Positions 37,262-46,459 of a DNA stretch of 64,000 bases are shown here, piece by piece. Made by a program: the position numbers and the translations under genes. The first letter of the stretch is position 1; each line of letters opens with the position of its first letter. Source of the stretch: Microcella alkalica (lineage in GTDB: Bacteria > Actinomycetota > Actinomycetes > Actinomycetales > Microbacteriaceae); the NCBI RefSeq assembly GCF_014595885.1, contig NZ_JABUKC010000004.1, positions 62,001 through 126,000 of the forward strand, in the 5' to 3' direction. The notes under the pieces were generated by a model. The model was given only the letters and a program-made list of their open reading frames with translations. It made no database searches and had not been told where the DNA came from.

Positions 37262-38851
37262 TCACGGGTAGTGGTCGGGCAGGTCGTTCTCGTAGAGGAT
37301 AACGCCCCGGTCACCGGCCTTCCGGACGGCCTCGGCGACGGCGGCCTCGCGGCCGTCGACCGCGTGCGCGCCCTCGCCGTAGCCGGCAAGCAGCGCCGCA
37401 CGGTTGGTGCGGCCGACCGCGTAGAGCGTCGCGCCGGCCTGCTTGATCGCGGCACCGAAGGCGCGGTTGCGCTCGACCTGCACGGGGCCGAGCTCGACCA
37501 TGCCGGGGGTCACGACGACGAGCTCGCCGCCGCGCTCGGCCGCGAGCCGCGCCGCGCCCTCGAGGGCGCGGTGCGCGCCGACGGGGTTCGAGTTGTAGGT
37601 GTCGTCCACGACGAGCGCGCCGCTCGGCGCCTGCTGCACCTCGGCGCGGTGCTGCGAGCCGGGAAGATCGGCCAGGCGGCCGGCGATCGTGGCGACCGGC
37701 ACATCCGCCGCGAACGCGATGCCCGCGGCGACGGCGACGTTGACGGCGTGGCCGGTGCTCGAGATCGCGACCGGCACCGGCTGCGCCTCGCGCCCGATGC
37801 GGATCGTGGCGGCACCCGGGGCACCCGGCTCGTCGGCACCCGTCGCGTCGAGCACGACGTCGGCGTCGACTCCGGGCTGCAGCGACACCGTCACCACCCG
37901 CTTGCCCTTCGCCGCGCACTCCTCGGCCAGGCGCGCCAGCCGCGGGTCGTCGATCGGCAGCACGACGGTGCGCGCCTGCTCGGTGATCTCGGCCTTCGCG
38001 CGGAAGATCGTGTCGGTCGTACGCATGCGCTGCAGGTGGGCCTCGCCGATGACCGTGATCGCTGCGATGTCGGGCGGGAAGTGCGTCGACAGCTCGCGGA
38101 TCTCGCCGGCGCCGAAGATGCCCATCTCGGCCACGAAGATCTCGGTGCCCGGCACGAGCCTGTCGTTGACGGCGCGCGAGAGGCCGAGGCGGTTGTTGAA
38201 GGATGCGGGGCTCGCGACGGTCGTGTACGTGGCCGACAGCAGGTGCGCGACGTAGTTCTTCGTGCTCGTCTTGCCGTATGACCCGGTGATCGCGACCACA
38301 CGCGGCTTCACCTGGTCGAGGCGCTTCTTGGCCTGGTCGACGAACTTCTTCGAGCCGGCCTTCTCGATCGGCGCGGTGATCGCGAGCGCGAGGTCGGTGA
38401 TCGGCGCGCTCAGCAGAAGCACGAGGGCCGGGCCGGCCGCCCCGAGCAGCGCGGCGAGGGCCAGGGCGAGGCCCAGGTGCAGCACGATCCAGACCACGAG
38501 CAGGCGCTTGACCCGCGCCGTGATGGCGAACTTCGCCGAGGTGCCGCGCGGCTTCAGCCCGAGCGGCAGGAACGCGAGCAGCACGACGGCGGCGACGGCG
38601 GCGAGCGCGAGCGGAGCATCCGCCCCCGACGACACGACCGCGATCGCGGCGACCACGACGAGCAGCGACGCGACGGCGAAGCCCAGCAGCGTCGCCGGCT
38701 CGCGCGTCAGCCACAGCCCGGCCATGCGCGAGACCCACGTGGGCACGTAGTGCTCGCGCTGGGCGACGCGCAGCCAGCGGGCGGCGACGGGCACGGCGGC
38801 GAGGGCCGCGAGCCCCAGCGCCACGAGCGTGAAGGGGGCGAGCAGGGTCAT
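37262..38851 (-). CDS. membrane-anchored MurF-like Mur ligase
   Basis: 529 residues. The first ~150 residues hold four predicted membrane segments instead of the MurF substrate-binding domain. The Mur ligase core follows: P-loop VVAITGSYGKTSTKNYVAHL, FNNRLGLSRAVND, EMGIFGAGEI, and the C-terminal domain VVDDTYNSNPVGAHRALEG. The NSNP motif is MurF-like. It may add a dipeptide, perhaps that of the next Ddl-family enzyme, to a lipid-linked or cytosolic muropeptide. ATG 38851 overlaps the hydrolase stop (ATGA). Confidence 0.8.
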   Translation of the reverse strand: MTLLAPFTLVALGLAALAAVPVAARWLRVAQREHYVPTWVSRMAGLWLTREPATLLGFAVASLLVVVAAIAVVSSGADAPLALAAVAAVVLLAFLPLGLKPRGTSAKFAITARVKRLLVVWIVLHLGLALALAALLGAAGPALVLLLSAPITDLALAITAPIEKAGSKKFVDQAKKRLDQVKPRVVAITGSYGKTSTKNYVAHLLSATYTTVASPASFNNRLGLSRAVNDRLVPGTEIFVAEMGIFGAGEIRELSTHFPPDIAAITVIGEAHLQRMRTTDTIFRAKAEITEQARTVVLPIDDPRLARLAEECAAKGKRVVTVSLQPGVDADVVLDATGADEPGAPGAATIRIGREAQPVPVAISSTGHAVNVAVAAGIAFAADVPVATIAGRLADLPGSQHRAEVQQAPSGALVVDDTYNSNPVGAHRALEGAARLAAERGGELVVVTPGMVELGPVQVERNRAFGAAIKQAGATLYAVGRTNRAALLAGYGEGAHAVDGREAAVAEAVRKAGDRGVILYENDLPDHYP

Positions 38852-39588
38852 GCGGTGCGATCCAGTTCGTCGAGGAAGGTCAGCAGCTCTTCGCGCACGG
38901 CGAGCTCGAGGTCGCCGGTGAGCAGGTGCTCGGTGCCGCCGACGACGCGGAAGCTCGCGCCGCAGCGCTCGGCGGCGACGCGACCGGCGTCGGTCGGGGC
39001 GGCGGTATCGTGCTCGCCCCACACCATGCGGATCGGGCAGGTCAGCGCGGCGAGATCGTCGTCGTAGTTCTCGCCGACGGCCTTCACGAGGATGCCGCGC
39101 ATGACGCCCTGGGCGGCGCGATAGTCGGCGGAGCCGCGCTGGTTGCGCAGGTCATCCATGCGCGCGTCGCTCAGCAGGCCTGCCCGGTTCGCCCAGCGGG
39201 CCAGGCGGAACGACAGCGGCGGCGCGCTCGGCGCGGCGAGGCGCACGAGCGGGGCCCCGGTGAGCAGCAGGCCGCGCACGAGCTCCGGGCGGCGCGCGGC
39301 GAGGCGCACGGCGACGCGGCCGCCGAACGAGTGGCCGACGATGACGACGGGCGCGTAGGCGGCGATCGCGTCGGCGACGAGCTCGGCGTACTGCTCGGTG
39401 CCCCACACGTCGTCGGGAGCGGGCGCCGGCCCGAACCCGGGCAGGTGGATGCTCACCGCGTCGAGCCCGCTCAGGATCGTCGCGAAGTCGGAGCCATCGC
39501 GGCCCCAGCCGTGCAGCGCGACGACGCGCGGCGGGGTCGAGCCGAACTTCTCGGCCAGGACGCGGCCTCCCGCGAGAGTCGTGATCAC
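38848..39588 (-). CDS. alpha/beta hydrolase
   Basis: 246 residues with a complete triad: nucleophile in VIVGHSFGGRVA, Asp in MVWGEHDTAAPT and His in VVGGTEHLL; oxyanion region VVALHGWGRDGSD. It is translationally coupled to the MurF-like gene, which is followed by the ddl-like gene, so the three probably serve one cell-wall-related pathway. GTG 39588 has a TAGGCT hexamer six bases upstream. Confidence 0.85.
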   Translation of the reverse strand: MITTLAGGRVLAEKFGSTPPRVVALHGWGRDGSDFATILSGLDAVSIHLPGFGPAPAPDDVWGTEQYAELVADAIAAYAPVVIVGHSFGGRVAVRLAARRPELVRGLLLTGAPLVRLAAPSAPPLSFRLARWANRAGLLSDARMDDLRNQRGSADYRAAQGVMRGILVKAVGENYDDDLAALTCPIRMVWGEHDTAAPTDAGRVAAERCGASFRVVGGTEHLLTGDLELAVREELLTFLDELDRTA

Positions 39589-39594
39589 GCGTTC

Positions 39595-39600
39595 AGCCTA
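39595..39600 (-). promoter_or_regulatory. -10 hexamer TAGGCT, leaderless type, of the hydrolase-MurF-Ddl operon
   Basis: TAGGCT on the minus strand ends six bases before the hydrolase GTG. As the hydrolase and MurF-like genes overlap and ddl follows 52 bases on, this may drive all three. Confidence 0.42.
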
Positions 39601-39670
39601 CCGTCAGGCATCCCCCGAACAGGGGTCAGGATGCTCGGTGCGCGCCGCGCGCCCGGCCGGCGTCGCCCGC

Positions 39671-40768
39671 TCACTCGCCCTGCGGCTCGTCGCTGTCGGT
39701 GGCCAGGTGCGGTGCCAGCTCGCGCGGGTCGAGTGTGCCCTCGAGCACCTGCGCGACCTGCGCGACGATCGGCATCGTCACCCCGCGCTGCGCGGCGAGC
39801 TCGAGGATCGGCCCGACCGACGACAGACCCTCGGCGGTCTGGTTCATCTGCGCGATGACCTCGGTGAAGGCGTAGCCCTGCCCGAGCAGGCGACCCGCGG
39901 TGTTGTTGCGCGACAGCTTCGACTCGCACGTGGCGATGAGGTCGCCCAGGCCCGCGAGGCCCGACATCGTCTCGGGTCGGGCGCCGTAGGCGACGGCGAA
40001 GTGGGTCAGCTCGACGAGGCCGCGGGTGATGATCGAGGCCTTCGTGTTCTCGCCGTAGCCCACGCCGTCGGCAATGCCGACCGCGACGGCGATGAGGTTC
40101 TTCAGCACGCCGCCGAACTCGGTGCCGATGACGTCGGTGTTGACGAACGAGCGGAAGTAGTCGTTCGTCGCCGCGGCGGCGACCGCGACGGCCGTGTCGC
40201 GGCTCGAGCTCGCCACAACGGCCGCGGTCGGCTGCTTCTTGGCGATCTCGAGCGCCAGGTTCGGGCCGCTCACGACGGCGATGCGGTCGACGTCGATCGC
40301 GAGCTCGGCGGCGATGACCTCGCTCATGCGCAGGCCCGTGCCCCGCTCGACGCCCTTCATGAGGCTCACGACCGGCACGTCGGGCGGCACGATGTCGCGG
40401 ATCGAGTGCAGGTTCGAGCGCAGCGACTGGCTCGGCACCGAGAGGTAGACCTGCTGCGCGCCCGCGAGCACGCGCTCGAGCGAATCGTGCGCGCGCAGGT
40501 TCGGCGGCAGGTTGATGCCGGGCAGGTAGTCGCTGTTGCGGTGGGTCTCGGTGATCTCCTGCGCGACCTCGCGGCGACGGGCCCACAGCACGACGTCGCT
40601 GCCGCCGTCGGCGAGCAGCTTCGCGAACGTCGTGCCCCACGAGCCCGCGCCCAGCACGGCGATGCGCAGGGCATCCGGTTCGATGTCGGTCAGCGGCAGG
40701 CGCAGGGCCTCGGTCAGCGGCGGATGCTCGCGCGCGGGCTGCACGCCGGCCGCGGTCAACTCACTCAA
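39671..40768 (-). CDS. gpsA: NAD(P)-dependent glycerol-3-phosphate dehydrogenase
   Basis: Reduces dihydroxyacetone phosphate to sn-glycerol-3-phosphate for phospholipids. 365 residues: Rossmann motif IAVLGAGSWGTTFAKLLAD, VSGPNLALEIAKKQPTAAVV, the catalytic Lys in GGVLKNLIAVAVGIADG, and GLGDLIATCESKLSRNN. The first ~34 residues are an extension before the Rossmann fold. TTG start 40768, overlapping the plsC stop by eight bases and served by AAGGAG inside plsC. Confidence 0.95.
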   Translation of the reverse strand: MSELTAAGVQPAREHPPLTEALRLPLTDIEPDALRIAVLGAGSWGTTFAKLLADGGSDVVLWARRREVAQEITETHRNSDYLPGINLPPNLRAHDSLERVLAGAQQVYLSVPSQSLRSNLHSIRDIVPPDVPVVSLMKGVERGTGLRMSEVIAAELAIDVDRIAVVSGPNLALEIAKKQPTAAVVASSSRDTAVAVAAAATNDYFRSFVNTDVIGTEFGGVLKNLIAVAVGIADGVGYGENTKASIITRGLVELTHFAVAYGARPETMSGLAGLGDLIATCESKLSRNNTAGRLLGQGYAFTEVIAQMNQTAEGLSSVGPILELAAQRGVTMPIVAQVAQVLEGTLDPRELAPHLATDSDEPQGE

Positions 40769-41537
40769 AGCGGCCCGTCTCCTTCTGGTTGTTCTTCACA
40801 GGATCCCACCGCTCGGCCGGCGGCTGCTCGCCGCGCAGGTCGCCGAGCAGAGCCGCGATGGCGTTCATGACGCGCGTCGTGCCCTCGGTGAGCACCGCCT
40901 GGTCGATGGGCCGGCCCATGAGGTCGCTCAGGTCGACGGGGTCGCCGATCTTGCACACGATGCGCTTGCGCGGGAAGAAGCTGATCTTCTTCGAGTAGCG
41001 CGCCATGATCTGCTGCGTGCCCCAGTGGGCCGCCGGGATGATCGGCACGCCGGCCTGCAGCGCCATGCGCACCGCGCCGGACTTGCCGCGCATCGGCCAC
41101 AGGTCGGGGTCGCGCGTGAGGGTGCCCTCGGGGTAGATGATCACGGCGAGCTCGTTGTCGACGAGCTGCTGCGCGGCCTTGAGCGGCGCGTCGGAGCGCC
41201 CGCCGCCCTCGCGGTCGACCGGGATCTGACCGCTCGCGCGCAGGATCGCCCCCAGCACGGGGTTCTTGAACACGCTCGCCTTCGCCAGGAACCGCGGCAC
41301 CCGCCCGAGGCCCCACACGAAGCGGCCCATGATGACCGGGTCGATCTCGCTGTAGTGGTTCGGCGCAAGGATGAAGGCGCCCTGCTTGGGCAGCTTGTGG
41401 CCGTCGATCGTCACGTACTTCGCCATGAGGGTGAGGATCGGCAGCAGCAGCGCGGCGATGAGGTGCCAGAGCAGCGTCTTCTCGCGGCGACGTCGGGCGG
41501 GGCGGGGCTGCGCACTCGCAGGGGTGGCGTCGGTCAC
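40761..41537 (-). CDS. plsC: 1-acyl-sn-glycerol-3-phosphate acyltransferase
   Basis: Makes phosphatidic acid at the membrane. 258 residues: hydrophobic N-terminal segment LLWHLIAALLLPILTLMAKY, acyltransferase HX4D motif in APNHYSEIDPVI, PVDREGGG, and IIYPEGTLTRDPDLWPM. GTG 41537 was chosen because a TACCCT hexamer lies six bases upstream and the upstream codons look non-coding. Coupled with gpsA, which supplies the glycerol-3-phosphate backbone. Confidence 0.93.
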   Translation of the reverse strand: MTDATPASAQPRPARRRREKTLLWHLIAALLLPILTLMAKYVTIDGHKLPKQGAFILAPNHYSEIDPVIMGRFVWGLGRVPRFLAKASVFKNPVLGAILRASGQIPVDREGGGRSDAPLKAAQQLVDNELAVIIYPEGTLTRDPDLWPMRGKSGAVRMALQAGVPIIPAAHWGTQQIMARYSKKISFFPRKRIVCKIGDPVDLSDLMGRPIDQAVLTEGTTRVMNAIAALLGDLRGEQPPAERWDPVKNNQKETGRFE

Positions 41538-41543
41538 CGCACC

Positions 41544-41549
41544 AGGGTA
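41544..41549 (-). promoter_or_regulatory. -10 hexamer TACCCT of plsC-gpsA, leaderless type
   Basis: TACCCT on the minus strand ends six bases before the plsC GTG, just after the murA stop. Confidence 0.42.
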
Positions 41550-41594
41550 GTCGCTGGCGTGCGAGCGGGCCGCGGCGCGACCCGCCCGCACCGA

Positions 41595-42971
41595 CTACTG
41601 CACGAGCTCGAAATCGGCGCCGAGCTGGGCGAGCTTGTCGATGAAGAGCTCGTAGCCGCGGCTGATGATGCCGACGTTGCTGATCGTCGAGGTGCCCTCG
41701 GCGGCGAGCGCCGCGATGAGGTGGCTGAAGCCGCCGCGCAGGTCGGGCACGCGCACGTCGGCGCCGTGCAGCGGGGTGGGCCCGGTGATGACGGCGGCCT
41801 GCTCGAGCGGGCGGCGCGGCACGCGGCGGGTGATCGAGGCGATGCCGCTCTTGTACACGACGATGTCGGCGCCCATCTCGTTGAGGGCGTCGGTGAAGCC
41901 GAAACGATTCTCGTACACGGTCTCGTGCACGACCGACTGCCCCTCAGCCTGCGTGAGGGCGACGATGAGCGGCTGCTGCCAGTCGGTCATGAAGCCGGGG
42001 TGCACGTCGGTCTCGACCATGACGGGCTTGAGCGGGGTGCCGGGGTGCCAGAAGCGGATGCCGTCCTCCAGCACCTCGAACTCGCCACCGACCTTGCGGT
42101 AGACGTTGAGGAACGTCATGAGCTCCTGCTGCTTCGCCCCGCCGACGACGATGTCGCCGCGCGTGGCGAGGGCCGCGGAGGCCCAGCTCGCGGCCTCGTT
42201 GCGGTCGAAGATCGCCGAGTGCAGGTAGCCGCGCAGCGTCTCGACGCCCTCGATGACGATGACGCGGTTCGGCTCGACCGAGATGATCGCGCCCATCTTC
42301 TGCAGGATCGCGATGAGATCCATGATCTCGGGCTCGATCGCGGCGTTCTTCAGCTCGGTCGTGCCCGTCGCGCGCACGGCCGACAGCAGCACCTGCTCGG
42401 TCGCGCCGACGCTCGGGTAGGGCAGCTCGATGCGGGCGCCGGACAGCCCGTTCGGGGCGGTGAGACGGATGCCGTCGGGCAGCTTCTCGACCGTCGCGCC
42501 GAGGGCGCGCAGCGCGTTGAGGTGGAAGTCGATGGGGCGGTCGCCGATCTTGCAGCCGCCGAGGTCGGGGATGAACGCCTCTCCGAGCTGGTGCAGCAGC
42601 GGCCCGCAGAACAGGATCGGGATGCGGCTGGAGCCGGCGTGCGCGTTGATCTCGGCGATGTGGGCGGTCTGCACGTTCGTCGGGTCGAGCTCGAGCGTGC
42701 CCGCCTCGGTCTCGGTCACGGCCACGCCGTGCGCCTCGAGCAGGCCGCGCACCACGTGCACGTCGCTGATCTCCGGCACGCCCTTGAGCGTGCTCGGGGT
42801 GTCGGCGAGCAGCGCGGCGACCATCGCCTTGGTGACGAGGTTCTTCGCCCCGCGCACCTCGATGCGACCCGTGAGCGGCTTGCCGCCGCGGATGACGATC
42901 GTGTCGGAGGCGAGGCCGACGCGCTCGGCCGCCTTCTGCGAGTCGAGGTCGAGCGTGCTGGTGGTGGTCAT
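41595..42971 (-). CDS. murA: UDP-N-acetylglucosamine 1-carboxyvinyltransferase
   Basis: First committed step of peptidoglycan synthesis: transfers enolpyruvate from PEP to UDP-GlcNAc. 458 residues, inside-out alpha/beta barrel with the catalytic pair in VRGAKNLVTKA (Lys-Asn), the active Cys in DLGGCKIGDRPIDFHLNALR, and the C-terminal DLRGGFSHLIAALAAEGTS. The flexible Cys loop reads GGCKIG rather than the common GGCAIG, but the fosfomycin-reactive Cys is kept. ATG 42971 with GGAAGAGG; 26 bases after leuD. Confidence 0.94.
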   Translation of the reverse strand: MTTTSTLDLDSQKAAERVGLASDTIVIRGGKPLTGRIEVRGAKNLVTKAMVAALLADTPSTLKGVPEISDVHVVRGLLEAHGVAVTETEAGTLELDPTNVQTAHIAEINAHAGSSRIPILFCGPLLHQLGEAFIPDLGGCKIGDRPIDFHLNALRALGATVEKLPDGIRLTAPNGLSGARIELPYPSVGATEQVLLSAVRATGTTELKNAAIEPEIMDLIAILQKMGAIISVEPNRVIVIEGVETLRGYLHSAIFDRNEAASWASAALATRGDIVVGGAKQQELMTFLNVYRKVGGEFEVLEDGIRFWHPGTPLKPVMVETDVHPGFMTDWQQPLIVALTQAEGQSVVHETVYENRFGFTDALNEMGADIVVYKSGIASITRRVPRRPLEQAAVITGPTPLHGADVRVPDLRGGFSHLIAALAAEGTSTISNVGIISRGYELFIDKLAQLGADFELVQ

Positions 42972-42997
42972 GCGGACCTCTTCCGGTCGGCCCGGGG

Positions 42998-43594
42998 TCA
43001 CCGGGCGGGGAGCGTGCGGGGCCGCCAGGATTCGCGGCGGGCCTCGAAGTCGGTGATCGCCTGCTCGTCACGGAGGGTCAGCCCGATGTCGTCGAGCCCC
43101 TCCAGCAGGCGCCACCGCGTGTAGTCGTCGATGTCGAAGGAGGCAACGATACTCCCGACCGTGACATTCCTCGCATTCAGGTCGACGGTCGCCTCCAGGC
43201 CCGGGTTCGCCTCGATCTCGGCCCACATGCGCTCGACCGTCTCCTCGTCGACGGTGCCGGCGAGCAGGCCCTGCTTGCCGGCGTTGCCGCGGAAGATGTC
43301 GGCGAACCGAGGGCTGATCACGGCACGGAAGCCGAAGTCGCGCAGCGCCCAGACGGCGTGCTCGCGGCTGGAGCCCGTGCCGAAGTCGGGGCCGGCGATG
43401 AGCACGCGCGGGTTGGCGTACGCGGGCTGGTTGAGCACGAACTCCGGATCCTGGCGCCAGGCGGAGAACAGCCCATCGTCGTAGCCGGTCTTTGTCACGC
43501 GCTTGAGGTAGACGGCCGGGATGATCTGGTCGGTGTCGACGTTCGAGCGGCGCAGCGGCACCGCGACGCCCGTGATGGTGCTGATCTTCTCCAT
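42998..43594 (-). CDS. leuD: 3-isopropylmalate dehydratase small subunit
   Basis: With LeuC isomerises 2-isopropylmalate to 3-isopropylmalate in leucine synthesis. 198 residues: [40 protein letters not shown]-type motif, [15 protein letters not shown]. The ATG at 43594 overlaps the leuC TAA by one base (TAATG). Normal length. Confidence 0.96.
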   Translation of the reverse strand: MEKISTITGVAVPLRRSNVDTDQIIPAVYLKRVTKTGYDDGLFSAWRQDPEFVLNQPAYANPRVLIAGPDFGTGSSREHAVWALRDFGFRAVISPRFADIFRGNAGKQGLLAGTVDEETVERMWAEIEANPGLEATVDLNARNVTVGSIVASFDIDDYTRWRLLEGLDDIGLTLRDEQAITDFEARRESWRPRTLPAR

Positions 43595-45075
43595 TACGCG
43601 CTCACTCCCTCGATGCCGGTGTAGGCGGGGTCGACCTCGATGCCGAGCTCGATGAGATCGGCGGGGCTCGAGAGCGTGCCGCGGATCGCCGTCGCCGCGG
43701 CGACGAGCGGGCTCACGAGGTGCGTGCGGCCGCCCTTGCCCTGGCGACCCTCGAAGTTGCGGTTGCTCGTCGAGGCGCAGCGCTCGCCGGGCGCGAGCTG
43801 GTCGGGGTTCATGCCGAGGCACATCGAGCACCCGGCGAAGCGCCACTCGCCGCCGAACTCCTCGACGATCTTGTCCAGGCCCTCGGCCTCCGCCTCGAGG
43901 CGCACGCGCGCCGAGCCGGGCACGACCATGACGCGCACGCCGTCGGCCTTCTTCTGCCCCCTGATGATCGAGGTGAAGGCGCGCAGGTCGTCGAGGCGGC
44001 TGTTCGTGCACGAGCCCATGAAGACGGCGTCGACGGGGATCTGCTTCATCGGCGTGCCCGCCTGCAGGTCCATGTACTCCAGCGCCCGCTCGGCGGCGGC
44101 GCGCTCGTTCGGGTCGATGATCGTCGACGGGTCGGGCACCGAGTCGTTGAGGTTCACGCCCTGGCCGGGGTTCGTGCCCCAGGTGACGAACGGCTCGAGC
44201 TCGTCGGCGTCGATGAAGACCTCCGCGTCGAAGACGGCGTCGTCGTCGGTGCGCAGCGTGTTCCAGTACTCGACGGCCGTCTCCCAGTCGGCGCCCTGCG
44301 GCGCGTGCGGGCGGCCCTGCAGGTAGGCGTAGGTGGTCTCGTCGGGCGCGACCATGCCGGCGCGCGCTCCCGCCTCGATCGACATGTTGCAGATCGTCAT
44401 GCGGCCATCCATCGACAGCGCCCGGATCGCCGAGCCGCGGTACTCGAGCACGTAGCCCTGCCCGCCGCCCGTGCCGATCTTCGCGATGACGGCGAGGATG
44501 ATGTCCTTCGCGGTGACACCGGGCCGCAGCGTGCCCTCGACGGTGATCGCCATCGTCTTGAACGGCTTCAGCGGCAGCGTCTGCGTGGCGAGCACGTGCT
44601 CGACCTCGCTCGTGCCGATGCCCATCGCGAGCGCGCCGAACGCGCCGTGCGTGGAGGTGTGCGAGTCGCCGCAGACGACCGTGATGCCCGGCATCGTCAG
44701 GCCCAGCTGCGGGCCGACGACGTGCACGATGCCCTGCTCGACGTCGCCGAGCGAGTGCAGGCGCACGCCGAACTCGGCGCAGTTCTTGCGCAGGGTCTCG
44801 ATCTGGATGCGGCTCGTCGGCTCGGCGATCGGCTTGTCGATGTCGAGCGTCGGGGTGTTGTGGTCCTCCGTCGCGATCGTCAGATCGGGGCGGCGCACCG
44901 GGCGGCCGGCGAGGCGGAGGCCGTCGAAGGCCTGCGGGCTCGTGACCTCGTGCACGAGGTGCAGGTCGATGTAGAGCAGATCGGGCTCGCCGTTCTCACC
45001 GCGCTTCACGAGGTGGGCATCCCACACCTTCTCGGCGAGGGTGCGCGGGCGGGGCGATGCGGTGTCAGCGGTCAT
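43594..45075 (-). CDS. leuC: 3-isopropylmalate dehydratase large subunit
   Basis: 493-residue aconitase-family subunit holding the 4Fe-4S cluster: Cys in FMGSCTNSR and the pair in [13 protein letters not shown]-terminal [43 protein letters not shown] 45075 with AAGGAAG 12 bases upstream. The 182-bp gap to the divergent DUF2200 gene contains the palindrome TCGCCGCGGCGA (45158-45169), a possible operator; no regulator gene is adjacent. Confidence 0.96.
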   Translation of the reverse strand: MTADTASPRPRTLAEKVWDAHLVKRGENGEPDLLYIDLHLVHEVTSPQAFDGLRLAGRPVRRPDLTIATEDHNTPTLDIDKPIAEPTSRIQIETLRKNCAEFGVRLHSLGDVEQGIVHVVGPQLGLTMPGITVVCGDSHTSTHGAFGALAMGIGTSEVEHVLATQTLPLKPFKTMAITVEGTLRPGVTAKDIILAVIAKIGTGGGQGYVLEYRGSAIRALSMDGRMTICNMSIEAGARAGMVAPDETTYAYLQGRPHAPQGADWETAVEYWNTLRTDDDAVFDAEVFIDADELEPFVTWGTNPGQGVNLNDSVPDPSTIIDPNERAAAERALEYMDLQAGTPMKQIPVDAVFMGSCTNSRLDDLRAFTSIIRGQKKADGVRVMVVPGSARVRLEAEAEGLDKIVEEFGGEWRFAGCSMCLGMNPDQLAPGERCASTSNRNFEGRQGKGGRTHLVSPLVAAATAIRGTLSSPADLIELGIEVDPAYTGIEGVSA

Positions 45076-45245
45076 GACGCGTGCGTCTTCCTTCTTCGTT
45101 CAAGGGCTCCGGCCGATGGCGGACTCCGCGACGAGAGGGGCCTGGAGGAATCAGGACTCGCCGCGGCGACGAAGGAGGAGCCGACCGGGAAGCATCTGCT
45201 CAGAATATCACCGGGATGCCCTGCCCTCCGCCGCGCGGGCGGGTC

Positions 45246-45251
45246 TACACT
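45246..45251 (+). promoter_or_regulatory. -10 hexamer TACACT of the DUF2200 gene, leaderless type
   Basis: TACACT ends six bases before ATG 45258; the spacer is CCCGCC, with no ribosome site. Confidence 0.48.
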
Positions 45252-45257
45252 CCCGCC

Positions 45258-45602
45258 ATGAGCCGCGTCTTCCAGATGCCCGTCGCGAGCGTCTACCCGC
45301 TCTACGTCACCAAGGTGGAGCGCAAGGGCCGCACGCGCGCCGAGCTCGACGAGGTCATCACGTGGCTCACCGGCTACGACCACGACGCCCTGCAGCGCCA
45401 CCTCGACGAGGGCTCGACGTTCGAGCGGTTCTTCGCCGAGGCCGACCTCAACCCGGCCGCCTCGAGCATCACGGGCGTCATCTGCGGTGTGCGGGTGGAG
45501 CAGATCGAGGATCCGCTCATGCAGCGTATCCGCTACCTCGACAAGCTCGTTGACGAGCTCGCGCGCGGCAAGGCGCTGCAGAAGGTGCTGCGGCAGGGCT
45601 GA
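45258..45602 (+). CDS. DUF2200 family protein
   Basis: 114 residues. VYPLYVTKVERKGRTRAELD, then EVITWLTGYD and the C-terminal YLDKLVDELARGKALQKVL are the family pattern; the domain is DUF1801/YdhG-like in character and uncharacterised. ATG start with an apparent leaderless promoter. It converges on the FHA gene at 45639. Confidence 0.88.
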   Translation: MSRVFQMPVASVYPLYVTKVERKGRTRAELDEVITWLTGYDHDALQRHLDEGSTFERFFAEADLNPAASSITGVICGVRVEQIEDPLMQRIRYLDKLVDELARGKALQKVLRQG

Positions 45603-45638
45603 GATCGGGCCGGGGCGGTCGTCGGCGGCCGGGGCAGG

Positions 45639-46373
45639 TCAGCCGACCGCGAGCACGAGCACCCGGAACGACCCGAGGTGCAGCACGTCGCCGGCCTCCA
45701 CCCGCTGCGGGTGGCCAGGAGCGACAGGCGCCGATTCGCCCGCCGCGGTGACCCGCTCGGTGCCGTTCGTCGAGGCGAGGTCGTGCACGAGCAGCGACTC
45801 CTGGTCGGGCTCGATCGCGGCGTGCGTCTTCGACACCGACCGACCCGGGTCGGCCAGGCGCACGCGCTCGGCACCGCGCCAGCCGTCGAGCTCGCCCGGG
45901 TCGCGGCCGAGCAGCATGCGACCGGTGACGGGCAGGCGCGAGCCGTCGGGCAGCTCGAGGGCGAGCAGTGTCGTAGCCGGGGAGGCGGTCGGCGGGGCGG
46001 GCGGCACCGCGGGCGGGGCGGGCTCCGCCGCGGGCGGGGCGGGCGGAGCGACGGGCGGGACGGGCGGCGCCGCAGGCGGGGTCGGCGGCGCCGCCGGCAT
46101 GCCCGGCGTCGCGGGGAAGAAGGCGGGCATGCGAGGGCGGTCGGGCGACGCGGGGGCGTGATTGGGGGCCGCGGGTCTCGGGGCGGCGACGGGTGTCGGG
46201 CGAGGCGATGCGGGCATCCGCACGGTGCCGGAGTCGGCGAGGCCCGCCGGCAGGTCGATGCGGCCCCGCGTCGCCGCGGGCGGCTCGGGGGTGGTATCGG
46301 GCGGTTCGGTCTGCGGGATCAGCCCGGGCGGCGGGGTGATCCGAGCGGGCCGCTCGGCGTCGTGGTCGGTCAC
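45639..46373 (-). CDS. FHA-domain protein with proline-rich linker
   Basis: 244 residues. A Pro/Ala-rich disordered region fills residues 15-150. The C-terminal FHA domain is complete: GRMLLGRDPGELDGW, the Ser-x-x-His motif VSKTHAAIE and STNGTERV, so it should bind phosphothreonine. GTG 46373 has GAGGAGG upstream. Last gene of the kinase/phosphatase cluster, 86 bases after the TgpA-like gene. A likely reader of phosphorylation by the kinase at 57513. Confidence 0.87.
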   Translation of the reverse strand: MTDHDAERPARITPPPGLIPQTEPPDTTPEPPAATRGRIDLPAGLADSGTVRMPASPRPTPVAAPRPAAPNHAPASPDRPRMPAFFPATPGMPAAPPTPPAAPPVPPVAPPAPPAAEPAPPAVPPAPPTASPATTLLALELPDGSRLPVTGRMLLGRDPGELDGWRGAERVRLADPGRSVSKTHAAIEPDQESLLVHDLASTNGTERVTAAGESAPVAPGHPQRVEAGDVLHLGSFRVLVLAVG

Positions 46374-46459
46374 CGCACCTCCTCGTCGGTCGCGAGCGAT
46401 CCTAGCCTTCCGTCGCCCGTCGCGAGAACGGGGTGGACACCGGCGGCGGAGCGACTCCG

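Noticed and set aside
45158-45169. Palindrome TCGCCGCGGCGA upstream of leuC as an operator of an IclR-type leucine regulator.
   Set aside because: Only 12 bases of GC-rich symmetry, which arise often at this composition, and no regulator gene is next to leuC. It is noted in the leuC entry only.
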